Origin: Alphaproteobacteria bacterium | GTDB lineage: Bacteria > Pseudomonadota > Alphaproteobacteria > Rickettsiales > SXRF01 | NCBI GenBank assembly: GCA_025362975.1 | Contig: JANYES010000013.1 | Span: 1 to 64,000 of the forward strand | Reading direction: 5' to 3' | DNA length: 64,000 nt | Shown: positions 35,375 to 45,339 of the stretch, one piece after another | Layout: each line of letters starts with the position of its first letter | How positions within the stretch are numbered: the first letter of the stretch is position 1 | The notes under the pieces: model-generated | The model's input: the letters and a program-made list of their open reading frames with translations, nothing else | Databases searched by the model: none | Told to the model about the DNA's origin: nothing | Translations under genes and position numbers: made by a program

Positions 35375-36304
35375 TCAGGCCCGCGGGTGGGCGTTCTTGT
35401 AGGCCTGCATCAGTCGGGTCTTATCGACATGAGTGTAGCGCTGGGTGGTGGAAAGGCTGACATGCCCCAATAGCTCCTGAATGGAGCGTAAATCCCCGCC
35501 CGCCGAGAGCAAATGGGTGGCAAAGCTGTGGCGGAACGCATGCGGCGTCGTTGATTCAGGCAAGTTGAGGGCGGCGCGCAGCTTGCGCAGTTGCAGCTGG
35601 AAAATGCCGGGGTCGAGCGCCATGCCGCGCTTACCCAGAAACAAAGGCGCCTTGGCGCTGAACGGGTACGGACAGGCGCTCACATAATCGGCAATCGCGG
35701 ATTTGACCACCCGCAGCACCGGCACGTGGCGCTGCTTGTTGCCCTTGCCAATGATGCTGAGCGTGTCGCCCGAGGGGATGTCCTTGTAGCATAACGATAG
35801 CGCTTCGCTGATACGCAGGCCACAGCCATAGATCAGAATGAGCAACGCAAGATCGCGCTTGTTGATCCAATCCTCGTCATGCTGAGTGCCGATGACTTCC
35901 AACGCGGCTTGCGCCTGCTCGACGCCCAGCGCCTTCGGTAGCGCCTTTTTCAGCTTGGGCCCGCGAATGTGGAAAATCGCCGAATGGCTGATCGTGCCGT
36001 GCTTTTCTAAATAACGGTAAAAATTTTTGACCGTGGAAAGCGCGCGTGCCGTGGACGACGGCTTGAACTCTCGCAACCGGCTGGCAAGCCATGCGCGGAT
36101 ATCGCGGGTTTCCAATGCTTCGATCTGCTTTAGTGTTACCTGGCCGCCTAGATGCTGGCCAAGGAAGAGGCAAAACTGCGACAGATCGGTGGTATACGAC
36201 ACCACTGTATGCTGCGAACTGCGCCGCACATGGCGCAGCCATTCCTGCCATTGGGTGATGGTTTCGGCGAATTCAGGGGAAACGGGAAGATGGTCGCAGG
36301 TCAT
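35375..36304 (-). CDS. xerC: Tyrosine recombinase XerC
   Basis: 309 residues with an N-terminal SAM-like core-binding domain and a C-terminal catalytic domain. The full set of active-site residues is visible: Arg in YGCGLRISEAL, Lys in IGKGNKQRHVPV, His-x-x-Arg in HAFRHSFATHLL, His in LLGHVSLSTT, and the nucleophile in TQRYTHVD. With XerD it resolves chromosome dimers at dif near the terminus. The location with DUF484 and priA is the usual chromosomal setting, so it is not an island integrase. Confidence 0.92.
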   Translation of the reverse strand: MTCDHLPVSPEFAETITQWQEWLRHVRRSSQHTVVSYTTDLSQFCLFLGQHLGGQVTLKQIEALETRDIRAWLASRLREFKPSSTARALSTVKNFYRYLEKHGTISHSAIFHIRGPKLKKALPKALGVEQAQAALEVIGTQHDEDWINKRDLALLILIYGCGLRISEALSLCYKDIPSGDTLSIIGKGNKQRHVPVLRVVKSAIADYVSACPYPFSAKAPLFLGKRGMALDPGIFQLQLRKLRAALNLPESTTPHAFRHSFATHLLSAGGDLRSIQELLGHVSLSTTQRYTHVDKTRLMQAYKNAHPRA

Positions 36305-36338
36305 GGCGCATCATACCATGAAACCCCGAAAAATAAAC

Positions 36339-36713
36339 TTACAAGCTGACGCCCGTGTCTTTGGAATTGTCTTTGAGCATCGGCAGCACCGGAGCAATCA
36401 GGGCGCCAAGCGAGCCGGCGAGTTCATTTTGCAATAACTTGCCGCTGGCGGCACTTTCCATCGAGGCAGCCGCTGAGACTTGCGCTTCCGCGTCGGCTGC
36501 GGTGCGTACACTGCCACCAACGGTCGGGGACAGGCCCGCCGTGTCAATGCCTTTGGCTTGAAGCTGGGCGATGACGGAGCGCACCTGCGCGTTGATATTG
36601 TCGCGATCCCCGGCTAGCTTGGCAGAGAGTTCTGCGTCGTTATTTTCTTCCTCACGCTTGCGGACGATATTCTTGCCAGAAACCAGTTTCTTGACCTTGT
36701 CCATTAATGCCAT
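36339..36713 (-). CDS. Small unknown protein, 124 residues
   Basis: Begins MALMDKVKKLVSGKNIVRKREE. A charged helical N-terminus is followed by an Ala/Ser-rich helical region (DAEAQVSAAASMESAASGKL) and a short hydrophobic segment SLGALIAPVLPML near the end. AAGGTGA precedes the ATG. GGTTAACGCGTTAAC lies about 50 bases upstream and may be part of its promoter. It is placed 34 bases before xerC on the same strand. No family is recognised. Confidence 0.65.
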   Translation of the reverse strand: MALMDKVKKLVSGKNIVRKREEENNDAELSAKLAGDRDNINAQVRSVIAQLQAKGIDTAGLSPTVGGSVRTAADAEAQVSAAASMESAASGKLLQNELAGSLGALIAPVLPMLKDNSKDTGVSL

Positions 36714-36810
36714 AACGTCACCTTTGTTGCTTTAGATCAGTATAATCGTTAACGCGTTAACCTTCAAATGACGTTTGCGTGACAACGTGAAAACAACTGT
36801 AAGCAATTGT

Positions 36811-37188
36811 TTATAAAGACTTACCCGGAGAGGGGAAGAGGGCGTCGAGGGCGTTTCTGATCTGCTGGTTGAGGTCGCCTTGCCATAATCCGGTCTTGTC
36901 GAGGTCGAGCAGGTCGAAGGTTTTTTCCGAGGTAAGGAGCTTGTCGCGGACATCCATCTGGCCGTCTTTGACAAGCAGGTACAGCATGGTGCGGTCGCTT
37001 AAAATCGACATCAGCTGGAGGCGTTTGTGCTCATCGGGAATGCGGTCGGTGATTTCTTCGTTAAAGACTGGCATATGGTTGCGGTCGAACCCGCGCAGGA
37101 TGCCGGCTTCGGCGAGCACGTCGTAAGGCGTGGGTTTTTTCTCGGGCCGGCTGAACAAACGCTTGGTGTAGTCGCCGGTGGTGGTCAT
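36811..37188 (-). CDS. Small unknown protein, 125 residues
   Basis: A soluble protein beginning MTTTGDYTKRLFSRPEKKP with a compact helical body (LQLMSILSDRTMLYLLVKDGQMDVRDKLL). It directly follows the DUF484 gene, whose TAG stop ends two bases upstream of this ATG, so the genes form an operon. No family is recognised. It has no signal peptide. Confidence 0.7.
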   Translation of the reverse strand: MTTTGDYTKRLFSRPEKKPTPYDVLAEAGILRGFDRNHMPVFNEEITDRIPDEHKRLQLMSILSDRTMLYLLVKDGQMDVRDKLLTSEKTFDLLDLDKTGLWQGDLNQQIRNALDALFPSPGKSL

Positions 37189-37190
37189 GG

Positions 37191-37937
37191 CTAAATCGTC
37201 AAATCGTGCAGGTACGTATCCATCTGGTGCGCGACAATCTGGGCGAGGAAATGCAGCAACTCAATCCCCTGACCCGAATGGAACCGGTCCTTGTAGCGTA
37301 CGCCGAAGGCCAGCAGGATATTTTTGCCCACTGTATCCAACTCAAGCCGAAGCAGCGCACAGGAGGCGATCATATCGTTGCAATCGGCGAAAATCTGGTC
37401 GAAACCGGCGGGCATGTTGGCGGCGCAGTCTTCCACCAGCAGCACGTTTTTAGTGGCGCCCAGCGCGTCGTCGACGGTGCCCGGCTCGATGAAGATGATG
37501 CCGGAATAGTTTTCTTCGCCGTAGGAGGTGTCGAGCTTGGTGTCAGATTCCATCGCCATGCGCACCACGTCCACGTCGAACAGGCTGACGAGGTCGATGG
37601 TGATGACTTCGAGCAGTTGCTCAAGGCTTTTGGTGCGGATGAGCTTGAGTGCCGCCGCGTGAACGAGGCTTTGCACCGACATGTTGTCGCGGCAGAAATC
37701 CACCAGCATCTGGTAGCGGCTTTTAAGCAGCTTGGTATCTTTTTGCAGGTTTTTGACCATATAATGCTGGAAGTCGATCACCGCGTCGCCCAGCTCACGC
37801 TCCGGCGGCTGCGATTCGCCGACGACGTCGAGATTCTTCATCAGGAAGTCGGGATTGAGCTTTAAAAACTCGCGCACCTGCTCGGCGGTAGGGGCGGCGG
37901 TTTCGCTCACTGGGGGCTCAGGGCGTTTGGCACCCAT
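37191..37937 (-). CDS. DUF484 family protein
   Basis: 248 residues. The family pattern is clear: an N-terminal QVREFLKLNPDFLMKNLDV, coiled-coil helix NLQKDTKLLKSRYQMLVDFCRDN, then a GAF-like domain ending FHSGQGIELLHFLAQIVAHQMD. DUF484 genes commonly sit next to xerC in proteobacteria, as here; their biochemical role is not established. It begins right after the tal stop on the same strand. Confidence 0.88.
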   Translation of the reverse strand: MGAKRPEPPVSETAAPTAEQVREFLKLNPDFLMKNLDVVGESQPPERELGDAVIDFQHYMVKNLQKDTKLLKSRYQMLVDFCRDNMSVQSLVHAAALKLIRTKSLEQLLEVITIDLVSLFDVDVVRMAMESDTKLDTSYGEENYSGIIFIEPGTVDDALGATKNVLLVEDCAANMPAGFDQIFADCNDMIASCALLRLELDTVGKNILLAFGVRYKDRFHSGQGIELLHFLAQIVAHQMDTYLHDLTI

Positions 37938-38594
37938 CTAAGCAATTTTCTGGCCGGTTTTCTTCCAGTCGGACAGGAAGACTTCGAGACCCTTGTCGGT
38001 CAGCGGATGCTGCACGAGCTGGCGCAGGACCGATGGCGGAATGGTCGCCACATGCGCGCCCATCATCGCCGCGTCCGTGATGTGCACCGGGTTGCGGATG
38101 GAGGCGACGAGCACTTCGGTTTTGAAATAATCGTACTGGCGGTACATGGTCACGATGTCGCTGATGAGTTGCATGCCGTCCTGTCCGATATCGTCGAGGC
38201 GGCCCACGAACGGCGAGATGAAAGTGGCGCCCGCTTTAGCGGCAAGCAACGCCTGCGCCGCCGAGAAGCACAGCGTGACGTTGACCATCGTGCCGTTGGA
38301 GGTGAAGTGTTTGCAGGCTTTGAGGCCTTCCCACGTGAGCGGCACTTTGATGGTAATGTTTTTGGCGATTTTGACCAGTTTTTCGCCCTCGGCGATCATG
38401 CCCGGCGCGTCGGTCGCGGTCACTTCCGCCGAAATGGGACCGGGAACGACAGCGCAGATTTCTTTCAGCACATCGAAAAAGTCGCGCCCGGATTTGGCAA
38501 TCAATGTCGGGTTGGTGGTGACGCCGTCGAGCATGCCGGTGGCGGCGAGGTCACGGATTTCCTTGATATCGGCGGTATCGACAAAAAATTTCAT
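37938..38594 (-). CDS. tal: Transaldolase / fructose-6-phosphate aldolase-like
   Basis: 218 residues of the short (TalC/FSA) transaldolase subfamily. Motifs are [34 protein letters not shown] at the N-terminus, [13 protein letters not shown] with the Schiff-base Lys, and [14 protein letters not shown]. The track extends 39 codons further into the priA intergenic region. ATG 38594 gives the family start with AGGA nine bases upstream. The enzyme acts in the non-oxidative pentose phosphate pathway. It is divergent from priA. Confidence 0.93.
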   Translation of the reverse strand: MKFFVDTADIKEIRDLAATGMLDGVTTNPTLIAKSGRDFFDVLKEICAVVPGPISAEVTATDAPGMIAEGEKLVKIAKNITIKVPLTWEGLKACKHFTSNGTMVNVTLCFSAAQALLAAKAGATFISPFVGRLDDIGQDGMQLISDIVTMYRQYDYFKTEVLVASIRNPVHITDAAMMGAHVATIPPSVLRQLVQHPLTDKGLEVFLSDWKKTGQKIA

Positions 38595-38664
38595 GGCAGA
38601 GTTCCTGTTTGATGTATGATGGCCGGACGATAACGCACCGCCGCCCAGATTGGAAAGACATTTT

Positions 38665-40695
38665 TTGACCGCGTTGAAGCAAATTGAGGTCCTCGTCCCC
38701 ACCGCGATCAATCAGGGATTCGACTATCTGGCACCCGCCGGAAGCACCATGTCGGCAGGCGACATCATCACCGTGCCGTTCGGTAAAAAGGAATTGCTTG
38801 GGGTTGTCTGGGGTCAGGGCAACGCGCAGATCGACGCGGGAAAGATGAAAGAAGCTCGCGAACATTTGTCACAATTTCCCCCGCTTTCCGAGCAGTTACG
38901 CAAATTCGTCGACTGGACGTCATGGTACGCCTGCGCCCCCAAAGGGGCTATTTTAAAAATGGTCCTGCCAATGCCCGACATCGCCAAGGAAGGGCGCAAA
39001 TCGACCAGCGCTTTTATCGAAACCGATATCGATTTGAGTAAAATCCACCTCGCCAACCTGTCCGGCATCCAGAAGGAAGCCGCCGACCGGCTGACCGATA
39101 GCATCGGCGGGGGGTTCAGTGTGAGCCTGCTCGACGGGGTCACCGGCTCGGGTAAAACCGAGGTGTATTTTGAAGCCATCGCCAAGGTACTCACCCAGCG
39201 CCAGTCCGACCCGACTCTGCAATGCCTCATCCTGCTACCCGAAATCGCGCTGTCCATCCAGTGGCTGGAACGGTTTGAAAAACGCTTCAGTTTCAAACCC
39301 GTGGTCTGGAACTCGGAAATCACCCCCGCCCGCAAACGCGCCAGCTGGCAGGCGATTGCCAAAGGCGATGCGCCCGTGGTTGTCGGTGCACGCTCGGCGT
39401 TGTTCCTGCCGTACAAAAATCTCGCTTTGCTCATCGCCGATGAAGAGCATGACGGGTCGTATAAGCAAGAAGAAGGTGTGATCTACCATGCCCGCGACTT
39501 TGCCGTCGCCCGCGCCCGGTTTGAAAACATCCCCGCCGTGCTGGTGTCGGCCACGCCTTCGCTGGAAACCTACGCAAATGCCAAGGATGGCAAATACCGC
39601 GAAATTACCCTGTCCGCCCGCCATAACGACGCCGTGATGCCGGATATCACCCTGCTCGACATGCGCAAGGTGGAGCTGGAACGCGGCGCGTTTATCTCGC
39701 GTCCGCTTCGAGATGAGCTGGCCGCATCAATTGCCGACGGGCATCAATGCATGTTGTTCCTGAACCGCCGGGGCTATGCGCCGCTGTTGCTGTGCCGCGC
39801 CTGTGGCCACCGGTTCCAATGCCCGGATTGCTCGGCATGGATGGTGGTGCATAAACGCGCCCCCCGCGCCAGCAAGCATGAGGCGGTCAGCTGCCTTGAG
39901 TGCCACCACTGCAATTACCGGATTCCGGAGCCGAAACAATGCCCGGCCTGCCAAGCCGAAGACAAGCTCGCGGCCTGCGGGCCCGGCGTCGAGCGTTTGA
40001 AGGAGGAAGTGGCTGAATTCTTACCCCAGGCGCGCGTCGCCGTCATGGCCAGCGACAGCATGGCTCCCGGCGAAGTTGCCGAAACCATCACCGCCATGAC
40101 CGATAAAAAAATTGATTTACTTATCGGCACGCAAATGATCGCCAAGGGCCACCATTTCGCCAATCTCGCCGTGGTTGGCGTCGTCGATGCCGATCTGGGA
40201 CTGGCCGGGGGCGACCTTCGCGCCGCCGAGCGCACCTACCAGATGCTCCACCAGCTTTCAGGACGCGCCGGGCGCGAGCAGATTCGCGGGCGGGTGTATA
40301 TGCAAAGCTTCCTGCCCGAACATCCCGTCATCAAAGCGCTGGTGTCCGGCGAGCGAAATGCGTTTATGGCCGCCGAACTGAAAGCCCGAAAAAACGCCCA
40401 TATGCCACCGTTCACAAGACTTGCAGCCATCATCGTCGAAGGCGAAAAGGAAGATCAGGTGATGAACACCGCCCGTAAGCTCGCCAGCTCCTTCCCCGCG
40501 AGCAAAAGCACCCATCTCTATGGCCCCGCCCCCGCTCCGCTCTTCCTGCTGCGCGGCAAATTCCGCTTCCGCCTGCTGGTCAAAGCCGAGCGCGACGTGA
40601 ACCTTCCCAACATCGTGCGCCACTGGGTGGAAACGCAGGAGGCGCCGTCGACGGTACGTATTAAAATCGACATTGACCCGCAGAGTTTTCTATAG
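38665..40695 (+). CDS. priA: Primosomal replication protein N' (PriA helicase)
   Basis: A superfamily 2 helicase that restarts stalled replication forks. Walker A is [15 protein letters not shown] and the DEAH-type box is [15 protein letters not shown]. The zinc-binding region has paired cysteines ([24 protein letters not shown]), and the C-terminal helicase motifs include [11 protein letters not shown] and [10 protein letters not shown]. The N-terminal 3'-end-binding domain opens [18 protein letters not shown]. No ATG is available: TTG 38650 is the track start, but TTG 38665 with GGAAAG seven bases upstream looks better. Confidence 0.93.
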   Translation: MTALKQIEVLVPTAINQGFDYLAPAGSTMSAGDIITVPFGKKELLGVVWGQGNAQIDAGKMKEAREHLSQFPPLSEQLRKFVDWTSWYACAPKGAILKMVLPMPDIAKEGRKSTSAFIETDIDLSKIHLANLSGIQKEAADRLTDSIGGGFSVSLLDGVTGSGKTEVYFEAIAKVLTQRQSDPTLQCLILLPEIALSIQWLERFEKRFSFKPVVWNSEITPARKRASWQAIAKGDAPVVVGARSALFLPYKNLALLIADEEHDGSYKQEEGVIYHARDFAVARARFENIPAVLVSATPSLETYANAKDGKYREITLSARHNDAVMPDITLLDMRKVELERGAFISRPLRDELAASIADGHQCMLFLNRRGYAPLLLCRACGHRFQCPDCSAWMVVHKRAPRASKHEAVSCLECHHCNYRIPEPKQCPACQAEDKLAACGPGVERLKEEVAEFLPQARVAVMASDSMAPGEVAETITAMTDKKIDLLIGTQMIAKGHHFANLAVVGVVDADLGLAGGDLRAAERTYQMLHQLSGRAGREQIRGRVYMQSFLPEHPVIKALVSGERNAFMAAELKARKNAHMPPFTRLAAIIVEGEKEDQVMNTARKLASSFPASKSTHLYGPAPAPLFLLRGKFRFRLLVKAERDVNLPNIVRHWVETQEAPSTVRIKIDIDPQSFL

Positions 40696-40715
40696 AAAAT
40701 CAACAATATAACACC

Positions 40716-40726
40716 GTTAACCATTT
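40716..40726 (+). promoter_or_regulatory. GTTAACCATTT motif, second occurrence
   Basis: Same 11-mer as at 13894-13904. Here it is followed by TTGGGTTAAACT, giving a partial inverted TTAACC/GGTTAA pair and a possible -10 (TAAACT), 39 bases before the 187-residue gene. Confidence 0.35.
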
Positions 40727-40764
40727 TGGGTTAAACTGGTAGCTTCACAACTGACAGCACGCAC

Positions 40765-41328
40765 ATGTCCCATATCGACGAAATCCGCACCGAATTCGAC
40801 AACCTCATCAAAGCCACCGTTCTCGGACTTCAGCGCCCGGAGTATCGCAGCGACTACCACCTCAGGGAGTTCAAAAAACCCGAGCATGTGGGCGTGAGCG
40901 CTATGGAAGGCGGACAGGCTGAACTTAAAATCGATTTCCGCAGCGTCGAAGACACCTCCCTACCCCCGAAAGTCACCGCCGCCATCGCAGAAATGCTTGA
41001 CCAGATATGCGACATCGACCCCAAGCGCATCAGCCAGCATGGCAGCGGCCCGGATATGGATTACGGCATGGCATTTTACACCGGCACGCTTAAAGCCCTC
41101 GTACCCGACACGGCAGAAACTGTGGAAAAACTCAAAGAAGCACAGGCCTATATTGAAACAGGCGGCCTGGGCAAAATGCTCGTCATGAAAGAGTTACGCA
41201 AAACAATGGCCGCCACGATGGAAAAACACGCTCACGACCATCCGCATTTGCCGGTGGACGACAAGGAGCTGGCAGAAATCCTCTCCGAATTGGGCAAAAA
41301 CGGTCTGGACCACGGCCGCAGCCGATAA
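40765..41328 (+). CDS. Unknown protein, 187 residues
   Basis: A soluble, acidic and largely helical protein (MSHIDEIRTEFDNLIKATVLG, VTAAIAEMLDQICDIDPKRI, LVMKELRKTMAATMEKHAHDHPHLP) with a His-rich patch near the C-terminus. It has no signal peptide or membrane segment. It is separated from priA by about 70 bases carrying the GTTAACCATTT motif, so it probably has its own promoter. It converges with the Sel1-repeat gene, the stops being adjacent. No family is recognised. Confidence 0.7.
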   Translation: MSHIDEIRTEFDNLIKATVLGLQRPEYRSDYHLREFKKPEHVGVSAMEGGQAELKIDFRSVEDTSLPPKVTAAIAEMLDQICDIDPKRISQHGSGPDMDYGMAFYTGTLKALVPDTAETVEKLKEAQAYIETGGLGKMLVMKELRKTMAATMEKHAHDHPHLPVDDKELAEILSELGKNGLDHGRSR

Positions 41329-42561
41329 CTATTGGCGATGCGCTTTGCGCCACTGGCTGGCGCGCTGTCTGGCTTCGTCGATCTGCTCATGCGTCATCAA
41401 CGGCTCGATCTCTTTGAGCTGATCCATCGCCTCGGCGTTCATCTTACCCGGCGTCCCGGAGCTTCCCGCCAGAAGCAGCCATTGATATGCCTTCACCCGG
41501 TCGCGCTCCACGGGTCCGCCTTTTAAATAGGTCATGCCGAGCAAATACTGCGCGAGGTCATACCCCGCATCCGCCGATTTTTCCAACTCGTTGAATCCAC
41601 GGCCAGCGGGCTTGCGCGCATCGGTGATCGACGCGGCGCCCGTTTGCTGTTTAGCCAGCCGCATCCACTGCTCAGCCACCACCGGATTTTTTTCCACGCC
41701 CAGCCCATACTGGTAAAACAGCCCAACGGAATACTGCGCCGTCGAATCGCCAAGATCGGCGGCCTTGCGATACCATTTAAGCGCTTCGGCGTAATCCTTG
41801 CCGCTGTAATAATACTTAGCCAGCTGCAACTGCGCCGGTACGAAATCGTTATTGCCCGCGCGCTCCCACCAGTCGATGGCCCGCGCCACATCGGCGTTCA
41901 TCCCGTGCCCTTGAATATAAAGCGCGCCCACCGCAAACTGTGCCCCCGGCAAGCCGACATCGGCGGCAAGCCTGTACCATTTCATCGCCGCAATGTAATC
42001 CTCGGGCACGCCAAAACCGTTATCGTACATCACCCCGATATTGTAAGCGGCGAGGGGCTCAGTCTTAGCGGCCAGCCTGTACCATTTGAGCGCTTCCTTA
42101 TAATCCTGCTTCACGCCCCAGCCGTTCTGGTACATGGCGCCCAGATTATTCTGCGCCATTGTAAACCCGTGATCGGCGGCTTTGTGATACCATTCGAAGG
42201 CCTGTGGATAATCCGCTCCTGCCTCGTAGACGCGCCCTAAACTATTTTCCGCCTCGACATAGCCCTGCGACGCCGCTTTTTGCATCCAGTACAGCGCTTT
42301 GCCAAGATTTCTTTCCACCCCTTTGCCATCTTGATAGGCATGGCCGAGATTATACTGCGACTTGGCATAGCCCAGATTGCCCGCAATCGTCCAGTAACGG
42401 ATCGCGGTTTCGGGAATTTGCGGTTTACCATCGCCGTTGTAATAAGAAAAACCGATATCGTTAAGCTTGTTAAGCGCACATCCGCCCGCGTCGGCCAGCC
42501 CTATAATCATCCCGATGACCAGAAGAGACTTAACCAATGTACGCCATTTTGCAGCCTGCAT
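41329..42561 (-). CDS. Sel1-repeat (TPR-like) exported protein
   Basis: 410 residues. The N-terminus has a hydrophobic signal segment (LVKSLLVIGMIIGLADAGGC). The Cys could be lipidated, but the lipobox is poor (A-G-G-C). The rest is a solenoid of about eight Sel1 repeats with the usual pattern A-x-x-x-L-G-x-x-Y-x-x-G-x-G-V, for example AKSQYNLGHAYQDGKGVERN, AQNNLGAMYQNGWGVKQD and AQYSVGLFYQYGLGVEKN. Such proteins mediate protein-protein contacts in the envelope or signalling; no partner is evident. It is divergent from the ATP synthase operon. Confidence 0.88.
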   Translation of the reverse strand: MQAAKWRTLVKSLLVIGMIIGLADAGGCALNKLNDIGFSYYNGDGKPQIPETAIRYWTIAGNLGYAKSQYNLGHAYQDGKGVERNLGKALYWMQKAASQGYVEAENSLGRVYEAGADYPQAFEWYHKAADHGFTMAQNNLGAMYQNGWGVKQDYKEALKWYRLAAKTEPLAAYNIGVMYDNGFGVPEDYIAAMKWYRLAADVGLPGAQFAVGALYIQGHGMNADVARAIDWWERAGNNDFVPAQLQLAKYYYSGKDYAEALKWYRKAADLGDSTAQYSVGLFYQYGLGVEKNPVVAEQWMRLAKQQTGAASITDARKPAGRGFNELEKSADAGYDLAQYLLGMTYLKGGPVERDRVKAYQWLLLAGSSGTPGKMNAEAMDQLKEIEPLMTHEQIDEARQRASQWRKAHRQ

Positions 42562-42728
42562 AGATGTCTTTCGGGGAATAAAATAATTAAGTGATACCAG
42601 AATTTTACCTGTTTAGCGGGTCGCGGCTTTGGAGGCAAGTCACCAGAAGCGAATTTTTCGGTTGCCTTTACCACCAATCTTGCTAATTTCCGCGCTCTCA
42701 TAACCCTGTGATAAGATAAAAGCACCCC

Positions 42729-43280
42729 GTGAAAATATCCGGCTCCAAACGCATCGCTGAACGCTACGTCAAAGCATTGTTCGACGTCGCCACCTCTGAA
42801 AACTCACTCGACGCGGTCGAAAAAGACCTGCTGTCACTGGGCAATGCCTACAAGGAAAGCACGGAATTCCGCCATTTCCTCATCAATCCGCTGTTGAGCA
42901 ACGAAACGCGCGCGCAAGCCATGCTTGCCATCCTCGCCAAGCTCAACGTCAACCAACTCACCCGCCAGTTCTTCGGCATGCTGATTCGCCAGAAGCGCCT
43001 CGCCATCCTGCCGGACGTGGTGGAATTATTTGAAAACGCAGCGTCCACCGCGCGCGGCGAACTCAAAGGCGAGCTGATCTCGGCAGCGCCGTTGAAAGAT
43101 AAAGAAGTTCAAATGATTAGCGACCGTCTTAGCAAGGCTTACGGCCGCAAGATGGTGCTTGAACTGAAGCAACAACCCGACCTGCTCGGCGGTGTCGTGG
43201 TCAAGATTGGTAGTCAGCAGCTCGATAGCTCGCTGTCTGGTAAAATTCGCCGCCTGAAGAACGCTCTTCAGGCAGCTTAA
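42729..43280 (+). CDS. atpH: ATP synthase F1 delta subunit
   Basis: 183 residues. It opens ISGSKRIAERYVKALFDVA and ends with the family block KPDLLGGVVVKIGSQQLDSSLSGKIRRLKNAL (here QQPDLLGG). It connects F1 to the peripheral stalk. It starts at GTG 42729 and is the first gene of atpHA-x-G-x-DC. The F0 genes are elsewhere, as usual in alphaproteobacteria. Confidence 0.95.
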   Translation: MKISGSKRIAERYVKALFDVATSENSLDAVEKDLLSLGNAYKESTEFRHFLINPLLSNETRAQAMLAILAKLNVNQLTRQFFGMLIRQKRLAILPDVVELFENAASTARGELKGELISAAPLKDKEVQMISDRLSKAYGRKMVLELKQQPDLLGGVVVKIGSQQLDSSLSGKIRRLKNALQAA

Positions 43281-43300
43281 CATCTAGGAGATAGTTACAA

Positions 43301-44833
43301 ATGGATATTCGTCCTTCTGAAATTTCGGACATCTTAAAAAAACAGATCACGCAGTTCAATGCGGATGCAGAATTATCCGAAACCGGACAGGTTGTTTCCG
43401 TCGGCGACGGTATCGCAACCGTGTACGGCCTGGAAAACGTTCAGGCCGGTGAAATGGTCGAGTTTGCCAACGGTATGAAGGGCATGGCCCTCAACCTCGC
43501 ATCCGACAACGTCGGCATCGTTATTTTCGGCGATGACCGCACCGTTAAAGAAGGCGACACCGTAAAACGCACCAACACCATTATGGACACGCCGATCGGC
43601 AAAGGCCTCTTGGGGCGCGTCGTAGACGGCCTCGGCAATCCGATTGACGGCAAAGGCCCGCTCAAAGACGTGACCCGCTCGCGCGTTGAAGTCAAAGCCC
43701 CGGGCATTATCGCCCGTAAATCGGTTCACGAACCGATGGCAACCGGCATTAAAGCCATCGACGCCCTGATCCCGATTGGCCGTGGCCAGCGCGAACTGAT
43801 CATCGGTGACCGCCAGACCGGCAAAACCGCTATCGCCATCGACGCCATCCTCAACCAGAAAGCCGCCAACCAAGGCACCGACGAAAGCAAAAAGCTCTAT
43901 TGCATCTACGTTTGTATCGGCCAGAAACGCTCGACCGTGGCGCAAGTTGTGAAGAAACTCGAAGAAGCCGGCGCGCTGCAATACACCATCGTCGTAGCCG
44001 CAACTGCTTCCGAAGCCGCTCCGCTCCAGTATCTCGCGCCATACACCGGTGCCGCGATGGGCGAATTCTTCCGTAATAACGGCATGCACGCCCTGATCAT
44101 CTATGATGATCTGTCCAAACAGGCCGTGGCTTACCGCCAGATGTCGCTGCTGTTGCGTCGTCCGCCGGGCCGCGAAGCCTATCCGGGTGACGTATTCTAC
44201 ATTCACTCTCGCCTGCTCGAACGCGCTGCTAAAATGTCCGACGCCGAAGGCGCTGGCTCCATGACCGCGCTGCCGATCATCGAAACGCAGGCTGGCGACG
44301 TATCCGCTTACATCCCGACCAACGTTATTTCGATCACCGACGGCCAGATATTCCTTGAAACCGAACTCTTCTACAAAGGCGTACGCCCCGCAGTTAACGT
44401 GGGTCTGTCCGTATCGCGCGTAGGTTCGGCCGCACAGATCAAAGCGATGAAACAGGTCGCCGGTTCGATCAAGCTTGAGCTTGCCCAGTACCGCGAAATG
44501 GAATCCTTCGCGCAGTTCGGCTCCGACCTTGACCCATCTACCCAGAAGCTGCTCGCTCGCGGCCAGCGCCTGACCGAGTTGCTGAAACAAGCCCAGTACT
44601 CGCCGCTGCTCACCTCCGAGCAGGTCTGCGTGATCTACGCAGGTGTGAGAGGCTATCTCGACAAGATCAACACCAAGGACGTCGGTAAATTTGAAGCCTC
44701 CCTGCTGCAGGATCTGCGCACCGGCTCAAAAGACATTCTCGATTCGATCAACACTAAATCGCAGCTCGACGCCGACACCGAAACCAAGCTCAAAACGGTT
44801 CTTGATTCGGTCGTCAAAAGGTTTGCTGCGTGA
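43301..44833 (+). CDS. atpA: ATP synthase F1 alpha subunit
   Basis: 510 residues, full length. N-terminal beta barrel, nucleotide-binding domain with P-loop [13 protein letters not shown], and the signature [17 protein letters not shown]. It forms the alpha3beta3 hexamer. AGGAGA precedes the ATG. The stop overlaps the next start (TGATG). Confidence 0.98.
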   Translation: MDIRPSEISDILKKQITQFNADAELSETGQVVSVGDGIATVYGLENVQAGEMVEFANGMKGMALNLASDNVGIVIFGDDRTVKEGDTVKRTNTIMDTPIGKGLLGRVVDGLGNPIDGKGPLKDVTRSRVEVKAPGIIARKSVHEPMATGIKAIDALIPIGRGQRELIIGDRQTGKTAIAIDAILNQKAANQGTDESKKLYCIYVCIGQKRSTVAQVVKKLEEAGALQYTIVVAATASEAAPLQYLAPYTGAAMGEFFRNNGMHALIIYDDLSKQAVAYRQMSLLLRRPPGREAYPGDVFYIHSRLLERAAKMSDAEGAGSMTALPIIETQAGDVSAYIPTNVISITDGQIFLETELFYKGVRPAVNVGLSVSRVGSAAQIKAMKQVAGSIKLELAQYREMESFAQFGSDLDPSTQKLLARGQRLTELLKQAQYSPLLTSEQVCVIYAGVRGYLDKINTKDVGKFEASLLQDLRTGSKDILDSINTKSQLDADTETKLKTVLDSVVKRFAA

Positions 44834-45333
44834 TGCATCGTTTTGTTAAACGTCTCTGTACCGTCGTTTTCGTTGCGCTTTCGGGCGTAGCGCTTTCGGC
44901 CTGCGCTACCAGCGGCCCGCTGTACAAGGATGCTAAATCCGGCTACACGGTGCTTAACAAGGACACGGCACGACTCTACGTTTACCGCAACGTCAACGTC
45001 TTCGGCGATGCCATCCAGCCGTCCGTCCTGCTAGACGGCCAGAAAATCGGCGATGCCCGCCCGGGCGGTTTCATGACTAAGGATATCGCCCCCGGCAAGC
45101 ACATGCTCAACGTATCGGTGGAAACTACCAAGACGTATGAATTCACTGCCAAGCCACAGGAAGAAATTTACGTTCGCCTGTCGCCAGGTATGGGCTGGGT
45201 TGCCGCACGCGTCCATATCGAACCGGTATCGGCGCAGGAAGCGGCTCCCGAAATCGCTGAGTTGCACCAGCAAACCAGCTTCGCGCCCTACGATTCCGAC
45301 ACCAAGCCCTCAACCGATAAAAACGGACACTGA
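44833..45333 (+). CDS. DUF2846-like lipoprotein inside the atp operon
   Basis: 166 residues. The signal peptide ends with lipobox LSAC (VALSACATSGPLY), predicting lipid attachment. The mature part matches the DUF2846-type beta-sandwich pattern: ARLYVYRNVNVFGDA, VLLDGQKIGDARPGGFMTKDIAPGKHML, EIYVRLSPGMGW. The ATG at 44833 overlaps the atpA stop (TGATG) and the stop lies six bases before atpG, so it is co-translated with the F1 genes. Its role is unknown; no link to ATP synthase function is established. Confidence 0.85.
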   Translation: MHRFVKRLCTVVFVALSGVALSACATSGPLYKDAKSGYTVLNKDTARLYVYRNVNVFGDAIQPSVLLDGQKIGDARPGGFMTKDIAPGKHMLNVSVETTKTYEFTAKPQEEIYVRLSPGMGWVAARVHIEPVSAQEAAPEIAELHQQTSFAPYDSDTKPSTDKNGH

Positions 45334-45339
45334 CACACC

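Noticed and set aside
35375-36304. xerC considered as the integrase of the tRNA-Arg-bounded segment
   Set aside because: It lies outside the repeats, is a standard XerC with the DUF484/tal/priA neighbourhood, and is core chromosomal equipment.
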